Below are positions 55,640 through 64,000 of a stretch of 64,000 bases of DNA, piece by piece. This stretch comes from Myoxocephalus aenaeus (taxonomy: Eukaryota; Chordata; Actinopteri; Perciformes; Cottidae), in contig JBAMJR010000011.1 of the NCBI GenBank assembly GCA_038501785.1, positions 1 through 64,000 on the forward strand, written 5' to 3'. Position 1 is the first letter of the stretch. Every line of letters starts with the position of its first letter. A program made the translations under genes and the position numbers. Below the pieces are notes generated by a model that was not told where the DNA came from, made no database searches, and was given only the letters and a program-made list of their open reading frames with translations.

Positions 55640-58196
55640 ATGTTTTGTACCTTTAGAGCTGAGATACTTTAACTTCCAACTGCTATGAGGTGATGTTATA
55701 GACACAAACCAACTGAAATCATCATGAATGTTGTTTAACCCAAAGCTGTGAAGTGTCCCAATAGCCTCAAGATGTCACTGTTTCACTCTTTGTTGGCAGA
55801 ATATAGGAGGAAATTGTGCAGCAGGAAGCTCAACTCAGGTGTGACGCTTAAAGGGAAAATGCAAACAGAAATGTACTTGAGTAAATGCATGGTGCTCCTG
55901 ACAACAAAAAGACTAACCAGGTGAATGCATGTGAGAACTGCGTGTGGGCTGTTACTGGTATTGCTGTTCTTGCTGCAACATTTTGTCAAAATCCCATCTA
56001 TGCGAGCCTTAGAGTGACTGACGGCATGCTACTCTCCTACCTTTTGTCCTCTGGTGCAACAATCACATTTCAACTCAACTAAAACATCACATGTTTATCA
56101 TTGTTGTTTTTGCTATATCTCGTGCCTTTTGGAATTATACAGGGAGGCCTCCATTGTATTCATTTACAATGAAATATATATTTTGACCATTATTTGACAC
56201 TAAAATCCAAATGTATGCATATTCTTCAAGGCAGGGTGAACCTTAGTAAGCAAACTATAGGATATACTGTATAATTGGCTCACAAAAAGCATAACTTACA
56301 AACATTATAAAAATGTAATTTTGCAGGTTTTGCAGTTCTAATTTTGTTAAACTGTGGTCAGACAAGAATATCCTGCTCATCATAGATGGGCGGCAACATC
56401 ACAAGGCTACACCATTTTTAATGAAAGGAAGATATAATTAATATCTTTGTCGAACCTGGATTTTAAGGACCCCTGCATAGATGTGGATAATATAAATAGT
56501 CATTTGATAATTATATATAATTCTGCCTTTCTGAGAAATCTATAAAACTAAAATAAATCAGTCATATAATTGCCATTGATATCCTGCAGCTATTCAAGGT
56601 CCCTTCAGGATATCACAAACATGTTCACTAAGAAGCCATTTCAACCAGTAGTGTGTCCCAACATCATATGCAATCTCTCATTTGACCAGCAGAGGGGGAA
56701 GGAATCCAGGCTGATGATGTGATGTTGGTTTTTACACACACACTTCCTAAATTCTGGTTATTATACAACTCAAATTTCTCTAATTCATTCTCCATCAGAG
56801 CAGCAACTATAAATGGACAACCAGTCAAGATCATTTAAGTTGATCCAGGAAAATATATTGTATTGACTTGTAGTTGTTGTCAATTATAATGTAAATCTTG
56901 GGCACTGCCATAACCCACAATGCAATTTTGTATTGCTTAATCTAATATACTGTAACATAATTAAAAAGCATTTCCATGTCATGCTCAAGACAAATGTGCA
57001 ATAAAAAACAAAGCAGATGTTTCAGTCAACTCAGTTAGTTAATTACCTTTATGAAACTAAACACAATCTTAAAATGAGTGGTTACAGTATGTCCCGGATT
57101 TGACGGCCTTCTATGGAGCTGAAGGCCTACAGCCATCCACCCCCAACAGCTGGTTCAGTGTTGCACATACTGACTTAGACCTATGATTTTACCAACATGC
57201 ATGCAGTTTCGCCAAAAATGTAGGAAACAGTGTTTATGGCCGCAGAATTTACTTCAGAACACAATGGCATAAATCCAAACAACTGCAGGCTAAAGGTGAC
57301 AGCAATAGTTAGTGCAACAAAAAGGTTACAACTATTCACATTAAAACAAGAACACAAAGAAATAGGGACACAGTAAAGTAAAAAAAAAAAAGAGGAATAC
57401 ATGTGTTTGTAAAGAGTAAAGATTATTAAAACTGAATAATTGCACCCTTTGACACCCAGCTGTGGGCAACATTCAAGTATGTAAACAACATGCAAATTGT
57501 TCCCAGAAATAAATGGTAAATGGTCTATATATGTAGATTATCTTTTACGTTTAAAATATGGATGTATGTGCATTTCTTCTTACAGTCACCTCCTCATATA
57601 TTAAGGATATATGTGTCATAAATACATATTATATTAATATTACTGTATAAATATTGTACGTGTGTTTGGCCCAGGTTTGAGACTATATAGAGACACAGCT
57701 TCTGTAAACATTTTTACATAGGAAAACATTTAAATGTGCTTTCTGTCAATAAAGTTGACTATTTCTTTCATCAGGAGAGCCCATAAACACTGCAGTGTAA
57801 TGCTGCCTTGTTCACTAGTGCACATACGCACGAGGCAGAACAGGATTTCATCAAACATACTGAAAGGAAAACGCTCTTCATTTCGTCATAAATGCACCAA
57901 AAAAAATCTGATTGGAGGCGCATGTGGAGCAATGTGGATCCTGGAATTGCTCCACAAATTACAATGTCTCAATAAAATGTCTGTCCAGTCTCATCCCTCT
58001 CATTATCTTCAATTGTGTTCTACCCCGTATTATTGTCTTTTGTCTTTCATTAATGTACAAAGTGGCCTCTGGCCTGGCATCAGTTCATTCCACTGGGAAC
58101 AGCACACATCTGGGCTACGCTAAATACAGAAACCCCAGCATGAACAAAGTCCATAAAGCTTATATGCTGGTCAGTAGCCCAACTGCAGGCCCGTCT
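55640..58196. other. region between rab3a and jund
   Basis: No gene is seen. The part next to 58197 must hold the 3' UTR of jund (minus strand). I could not find a canonical AATAAA for it in the first kilobase. Two plus-strand frames reaching from 57734 to 58445 are antisense shadows of jund and its 3' end. Confidence 0.4.
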
Positions 58197-59018
58197 CTAG
58201 TGCACCTGCACTTCGTGTGGCAGCACCTGGCAGCCGCTGTTGACGTGGGTGAGGACTTTCTGTTTCAGCTGGGCCACCTGGTCCCTCAGCAGGCTCGCCG
58301 TCGAGGCCAGATCGGTGTTGTGGCACTTCAGCGACTTGACCTTGTCCTCCAGCCTGGAGATCCGCTCCAGTTTACGCATCCGACACTTGGAGGCTGCGAT
58401 CCGGTTCCTGAGCCTCTTTCTCTCGGCTTTCCCGTTGTCAGGTGAGTCGATGTCGATGGGAGACAGCGGGGGGCTCTCCCCGAAGCTCTGGACGTCGGGG
58501 ACCGTCTGAGGCTCCTCCTTCAGCGGATGGACCCGAGACGGCTCCGGCTGCGGCGGGGCTGCCCCCAAATGATGCGTCGGAGGCGGCGGGAACGGGAGCG
58601 TGTCCGTGGAGTAGTTGACGGTGGTTTCCAGCGTCCCGCTACCGTAACTGTTCAAGTTGGTGTACACCGGTAGATCCGGATGCCCGGCGACCGGGCCGAT
58701 ATTAGCGCACAGCTCCAGGCTGCTGCTTGTCTGCCCGGCTCCGCTCAGCTGATTCTGCTTGTGCAAATCCTCCAGTGCCTTCACGAAGCCCTCCGCGAAC
58801 TCCTGCTCGTCCGTGACCGCCTTCGGGTAGAGGAACTGGGGCATCGTCGGCGTCGTTGTGACCATCCCGTTGGACTGGATGATCAGCCTCTCCAGCTCCG
58901 GGGAGGCCAGTTTGAGCAGCCCCAGGTCCGGGGAGCTGAGGAGGCTCTCGGCGTCGCGGAGATGCGGCTTGAGGTTTGCGTCGTCCGCTAGGCTCAAGTT
59001 AATATCCTTCTTCATCAT
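58197..59018 (-). CDS. jund: JunD bZIP transcription factor (AP-1 subunit), N-terminally short
   Basis: Single exon, 273 aa, as expected of the intronless JUN genes. JunD-specific matches are MMKKDINLSL at the start, GLLKLASPELERLIIQSNG (JNK docking and transactivation region), QFLYPK, FAEGFVKALEDLHKQNQL and EPQTVPDVQSFGESPPLSPI. The basic region (197-216) contains NRIAASKCRMRK. Zipper leucines fall at 223, 230, 237, 244 and 251. The C-terminus is VNSGCQVLPHEVQVH. It dimerises with Fos, ATF or Jun proteins and binds TRE and CRE sites in the nucleus. Oddities: it begins at the Met matching the internal start of human JunD (MMKKD), so the menin-binding N-terminal segment is absent. The usual CRKRK is CRMRK. 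The frame extends 14 codons further upstream (to 59060), but that part resembles no JUN. Confidence 0.94.
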   Translation of the reverse strand: MMKKDINLSLADDANLKPHLRDAESLLSSPDLGLLKLASPELERLIIQSNGMVTTTPTMPQFLYPKAVTDEQEFAEGFVKALEDLHKQNQLSGAGQTSSSLELCANIGPVAGHPDLPVYTNLNSYGSGTLETTVNYSTDTLPFPPPPTHHLGAAPPQPEPSRVHPLKEEPQTVPDVQSFGESPPLSPIDIDSPDNGKAERKRLRNRIAASKCRMRKLERISRLEDKVKSLKCHNTDLASTASLLRDQVAQLKQKVLTHVNSGCQVLPHEVQVH

Positions 59019-59310
59019 TATTTTTGCGTGAATAAAACAATAAGTCGAACTCCTTGGCACTCCCTCACAGCGGTGCCTTGCCCATCACCTTACAGGAAGA
59101 CCGGTAGTGGGAAACAATGATCAGTTTAATTAGAATATCTTTACTGAGCCCGTTATCAGTCTTCTGGTCTCGAGCAGGATCTGGGTGAACTGCACGCCTG
59201 CGCGCGCCGCCTCGAGCTTTTCTAGGCTGGCACGTTCCATTATGTCACATCAGCGCGCGCGCATTGGGCAGGAATTACGTTTGCCAGACTTTTATTTAAC
59301 TAATGGGACA
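59019..59310 (-). promoter_or_regulatory. jund 5' leader and promoter
   Basis: Read on the minus strand, a CRE/AP-1-like TGACATAA (59240-59247) lies just downstream of an alternating GC tract and a CCAAT box (59263-59267). An A/T-rich GTTAAATAAAAG (59289-59300) resembles the MEF2/TATA-like element of JUN promoters. The arrangement suits an immediate-early gene that responds to AP-1/ATF factors. The start site itself is inferred. Confidence 0.5.
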
Positions 59311-61050
59311 AACCGAGCAGAGAGGAGGAGACGCGAGGGAAGTCTCACTCTTCTCTGCATTCTGGAACAGATATAGAAACAGGAGGCAGTGCCCATATAG
59401 GTCTATGAATGTGTATCAACTTTACTGTATTTATTAGCCATATGTAAGTCAATGTGATGTTTGGATATTACAATATGTTCATTCATATTTAAGTTAAAGG
59501 GTTTAGATGTCTACAACTGGAGTTTATATTCATTGATTTGTTCATTTGTATATGTGAATGTTGGGTTAAGCTCCCACAGTTAAATACGAAAAGAATCATA
59601 ACACAGACCTCGTTGGACTCCATTACTGAGTCTCTTTATCACAGAGAGCTAAAATTGCATTTTGGTGAATCCCCCCCAAAAAAATTTCACCTTGTTATCA
59701 TGCCTGGAATTATAGTGTAAGAGAATCCATTTGAGGGATATTATCTGCTTTAACTGTAACTTCAGAAAAGCAAAGTCTGGCTTGTACTTAAGGGGTCTTG
59801 CACATTCATTCATTCAGCCTGTCTCAGCTCAGGTTGAAGTTGGGCTGAGCTGGTCATTAAGATGCCTTCGATTAGTCTGGTCACACAGTCAACGGCATCA
59901 GTGAAAACACCTGTGGGTATGTACTATGAGTGTGTAGGGCTTTAAAACCAAGAGTGTGTTAGAGAATCCATTGCGTTGTTTTTCAGGAAGTCCATGACTG
60001 TCCATCCAACATCTTTTCACAGTCCTTGGGGGTTAATGGAAATGTCAGCTTGCACAAGACATGACCAGTTGTTGGTGTATCCTCAGAAAAGGCTTACTTC
60101 TGTTTTAATTCCTCAGCCAACACACATGTTGTATTTCTGCACAACATAATTTGGAGAAGTTGATCTGATTTTTTCAAAATGTTCTCAATTCAGAGTTTCA
60201 AGTTGTATCTGCCTCACGCACCATCCTAGGAAAAAGTCACATGATAATTTCAGTTTCCATTTATGCATCATCATTTTCTATCACGGAGTTTCCCATTTCC
60301 CTTTTTTAATTAATATAAAATCTCCCTTTTAATTTAAATTGAACATAATTTCCCTTTGTCCTAATTAACTAGAAGAGTTTAAAGAATATTACCACTGTTT
60401 GTTTTAGGTGGATTTCTTTAAAAGTTAAATTAATGAGGTGTATATCGTCAGTGTAAGTGTGGTGAGCGTTTCTCATGGTGGCAGCTCTGTTTGTCCAAGG
60501 TTAAAACATTTGGTCATCGTTGGACTATTCCTCCTGCCACTATATAGGCTAATTTAGTTTCAGTTAATACTAAGATTTCTCACCAACATAACATACTTTA
60601 ATACTGTATTGTGGACTACAAACACACTTCGAATAGCAGTCAATTGATTGAATTGTTCCTTTAATGTGCCTTGTCTGTGTTTGGTTTCCTCCCTTGTATG
60701 CATGTTGTTTTTGTTTTGTCTGAAAAAAACATAGATGAGACCAAATTGTTGCCAAACTCTCTGTCAGCGTGTAAAGGGTTACACAGAGGAGGTATGTGCG
60801 TCACAGGTAGGCCCCATCCATCACTGCAAAGCTTTGTGTGGGTGGATCACATGATGGACCCTGTGATGTCAGATCGCTGAACGCTGTAGCGGAAATGGAG
60901 GTTGGGGGGGGTGGGGAAAGTAAACCAACAGAGGAGAGATATTTTTGTCTAAAAGCTGAGTATCAGTGTAGAGAGAGTGGGGGTGCTGAGCCTGCAGTCA
61001 AGAAAAAAAAGGGCAGGCGGTAGCTGAAAAGGATGTAGCACACGCACATG

Positions 61051-61058
<8 letters not shown>

Positions 61059-61134
<76 letters not shown>
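61059..61134. repeat. (CA)n microsatellite with GCGC-rich left edge
   Basis: About 76 bp of CA repeat preceded by ATGCGCGCGCA. Confidence 0.97.
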
Positions 61135-61138
<4 letters not shown>

Positions 61139-61401
61139 CATTTCCCTTTCCCTTTAATTTATAATAAACCAAAACACAATGTGAGAATTAATAATTTACA
61201 AAGAGTTAAACACGACACAATCATTTAGTCTGTCTTGTTATCAATGAGTAAAATGAAGTCCCGGAAGCAGTGTATCGAGCCTTACTTTGGTAAACAATGA
61301 TTGTTGTAACACAGAAGAAGCTTCTGTTGTCAGTATCAGAGACATTTGGAAATAGATTTTTAACCATAAAAAATGGTGGTTGATCAATCAGAATCAGAAT
61401 G

Positions 61402-61441
61402 TATTCTTCAGGAACACAGTTGCTGTTATTCCTGAAGAATA
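61402..61441. repeat. 13-bp perfect inverted repeat in a LINE-tail-like context
   Basis: TATTCTTCAGGAA and TTCCTGAAGAATA are exact reverse complements with a 14-nt loop. The preceding AATCAGAATCAGAAT suggests a fish non-LTR tail. Confidence 0.8.
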
Positions 61442-62669
61442 AAACGAAACACTGCTTCAGCTTTTCAAACCAGAAAGTGAGAGTTTAATACCTAAAAATA
61501 GCTATTGGTTGGAGTATCATTTCAAAGGTTGTACTGCCGTTGCAAATGCAAAAGAAAAAGTTGAATTCCTCGACACTGTCAGCACTGAGTCTATTAGATA
61601 TGGACTTTTGTTATGCAAACCAACAACATATCTTTACTTGAATCAAAGACAGCAATGAATCAATACACGTTAATTAGTTGCCACAGTGAAGAATTTCAGG
61701 GAGAGAAAAATTGCTACAAGTCAAAGACAGAAAGTGATGAGCTGTCAGGAATGCTTGGCATCGGCTTGGAACGCTATGGTCGGGAACCATTCGTGCTGTA
61801 TTGAGCAACATGTGGTTCCTTTGTTGAATTTCTTGTCAACCTACTGTGAGGTTTGAAAGCTAATGAAGTCCAGTGTTATGTTATGTGGTTTGGCAAGCTA
61901 ACATGGATGAAATTAGATAGTGTATAAGCTTGCAAGGCCTTCTTTCAAAGTAGTTAACCAGATAAATAGCAGGCCAACAATGAAACAGTGCCTGAATGGC
62001 TTGCACTGTTTGTGACTTGACGTGCTCAAAAATAAAGCACATGTCAAACAAAACCTTAGGTTTCATTTTCTTTTGTTGCACTTTATATGAATACATTGCT
62101 GAACCTGCAGCTGAAGTGATGGGATCTTGGACCTCTTTGGTGCAAATGTTGATGATAAATATGCACATCAACTTTATAAAGATGAAGCTATTAATTAAAT
62201 TCCAAAAATAAGACAACGCCTTAACTGCTTTATCGTGCTACTACTAGGTGTCCCCCGCTACACCGATGTCAAAATCTGAAAAATGTGGGTAAATTTCCCA
62301 GACTGTCATTCACGTCACATACAGTTGTATGAGGATATGTTTAAGGACAGCGACCAACCAGGTGTGTGAGGCGAAACACTTTTCTCACTCAAGCTCTCCA
62401 TTTCCATTCTTAACAAATTATTTCTGCTATTTTTAATGTTTACAAATGCCTTCCAGGAAAGATTGAAAGCGTGCGCTGTTTTAGACATTTGAACCAATAA
62501 AAGGTCTCAATTCTCTCTATGACGGCCGTCTTTTCACACAACTTTCAAGTGTGGCTGTTCAGAACATCTTAAAACACAAAGCAGCCTCACAGGGTAAGCT
62601 TATATTTTACCTTACCTGTAGTGCTATTTATTAATCTAGTTTGTTTTGATGTGAGTTGCCTAGTTTTCA

Positions 62670-63290
62670 GTGGCGGGCCGTGGATTTGGTACCGACGCCT
62701 GTGGTTTAGTTTAACAGCGCCCCCCGCCCAGCGTCCCCGGACTCAATACACGGCATGTTCATACAGTCCACCATGTGTGGACAGCAGACACCCACTCCGC
62801 CACACAGCACCACCACGAGCATGGAGGGAGGTCACAGTGGGCGTGGAGACCAACCCGCAGAGCTCCTCCACTTTGAGAGAAAAAAAAAAGAGACGGCCGG
62901 CGCTCCTGTTCAGCAATGCGCTTTTCACACGGGGCACGTGGACCGACCCACGAAGCTTCAGCCACCAGCGGACACCCTCGCCGAGCAACGCACAGTTACA
63001 CAGCGCCTCTCGGTCGGACGCCTCCAACCTCGCCTCTGCGATGTTGTGCGTCCTGACTGACCCACCTGACCAGCCCAACCCCGTAAACACATCAACACAA
63101 CGCCACCGCAGATGAAAAAACACAAAAAGCAGGAAATTTACCAGATGCTGTTCATTAAAAACAAAGTCCATCCGCTCTCAGCGATGCTGTTGTACAGTTT
63201 ATCGGTGCGCTTCAGTTCCAGGGTGTGTACTGACACACTGACCAATCACAGCGCACGTTAATGGTCACGCGGGCCCTGTGGCAAAACAGA
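62670..63290. mobile_element. GC-rich hAT-like terminal segment
   Basis: It begins CAGTGGCGGGCCGTGGATT, a terminus also seen at 17669. It continues as GC-rich DNA (62.7-63.1 kb) that stands out from its AT-rich surroundings. The right end and target duplication could not be found. The overlapping open frames on both strands have no family resemblance and reflect GC content. It may be the 5' part of a larger element. Confidence 0.45.
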
Positions 63291-63299
63291 CGCTAGAAG

Positions 63300-64000
63300 G
63301 CCTTCTCATATAGTTTAATCAGTTCTCGAGTCCATACAGAAACAGAAGTGAAATGTGTTTGGATGAACGCTGTTAACCAGCGGCTGCGCCGTGCCATACA
63401 GCAGGATGAAGGCAAGGCAACAGAGAAACACAGCAGGTGTGCAATGAGAAAATAAGCTAATAGGGAAACATTATTATAATACATGTAATGCATTTGTGAA
63501 AAACAATTAAACTATAAAATAGCTATAACTTTTAATAAAAAAAATATTATAACAAAAAAGATTAATTGAATTAAAATATCAGATCTTGTAATACCTCAAA
63601 AGTGTTTTGTGGTTTAATATATTGGCCTATACATTTGGAGGGAGGTGTGTTGTGTTCTCACAGCATGGACTTGCATGGACTTGCTTTTTGAAGGGGCAGG
63701 AAGGGAGTTTGGTTCAATATATTTTCAGGATTCAATTCATCTAAACTTTACATAAATGTAATAGGATTACTTTTGTTGTTCAGCAAATAATATGAATACC
63801 AAGTAGGTAGGCTAAACATGTAATTGTCCTACTAACCTGCTCCACTGGGCCTGATGACATAGTTTCTAAGTGTAGGTAGTTCCATGTTCATGTGTTTGTA
63901 TGTGTAACGTTGGTATAAAACACACTTTTGCACACACACAAACACACACTGACTGTTTCACACACACTTCACCACAAAACCTCACCAGGCCGACACCTTT
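63300..64000. other. window edge, nothing recognised
   Basis: AT-rich sequence with a short CA-rich stretch near 63930-63970. No exon is supported. Confidence 0.4.

Larger units (their letters stand above)
59400..62660. other. gene-poor DNA upstream of jund
   Basis: I recognised no exon. The stretch includes a CA microsatellite, a hairpin at 61402-61441 and AT-rich sequence. Confidence 0.4.

Noticed and set aside
57734..58509. Plus-strand frames overlapping jund (129, 177 and 89 codons)
   Set aside because: Antisense shadows of a GC-rich coding exon and its 3' end.
59019..59060. Fourteen-codon N-terminal extension of jund
   Set aside because: It resembles no Jun N-terminus, whereas MMKKD is a known JunD start.
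62621..63171. Overlapping frames of 101-164 codons on both strands
   Set aside because: They sit in a GC-rich transposon-like patch with few stops and have no recognisable domains.

Overview
The window is nuclear DNA from a bony fish, most likely a percomorph teleost. The evidence is an AT-rich background packed with long (CA)n/(TG)n and (AT)n microsatellites, Rex1-type LINE sequence, several hAT-like DNA transposons, fish-type repeat tails, and vertebrate genes with GT-AG introns. Nothing bacterial or viral was seen.

Layout. Positions 1-12.8 kb hold no recognisable coding exon; they contain microsatellites and a composite hAT-like insertion (2292-2925). A CpG-rich segment with a perfect CRE (about 12.84-13.08 kb) looks like the promoter and non-coding first exon of a leftward gene. 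From 21.3 down to 14.9 kb on the minus strand I could assemble a four-exon gene for an unrecognised mucin-like type I membrane protein (236 aa). Next come two head-to-tail copies of mpv17l2 (minus strand, 22.3-25.1 and 26.8-29.9 kb). Each has five exons, is fully open (217 aa) and shares the same splice sites, including a GC-AG intron. At 33.55 kb there is a possible orphan first exon. rab3a (plus strand) has four coding exons between 43.8 and 52.8 kb; its first coding intron carries a Rex1-like LINE fragment that was itself split by a 1.5 kb hAT element with a perfect 8-bp target duplication. The single-exon gene jund lies on the minus strand at 58.2-59.0 kb, with a CRE-like/CCAAT promoter upstream. 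From 59.4 kb to the end I see only repeats and a GC-rich transposon-like patch near 62.7-63.3 kb.

The genes do not form one pathway. They are a conserved neighbourhood: MPV17L2, RAB3A and JUND are also close neighbours on human 19p13.11 (from memory). mpv17l2 acts in mitochondria, rab3a on synaptic vesicles and jund in the nucleus.

Most notable: the young mpv17l2 tandem duplication, with a 157-bp block inverted between the copies and a hAT insertion private to one copy; a JunD that starts at the residue matching the internal start of mammalian deltaJunD; the unidentified mucin-like protein with exact 20-residue repeats; and the nested transposons. Exon structures were assembled by eye from splice signals, reading phase and remembered family sequences. 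No alignment or transcript data were available.
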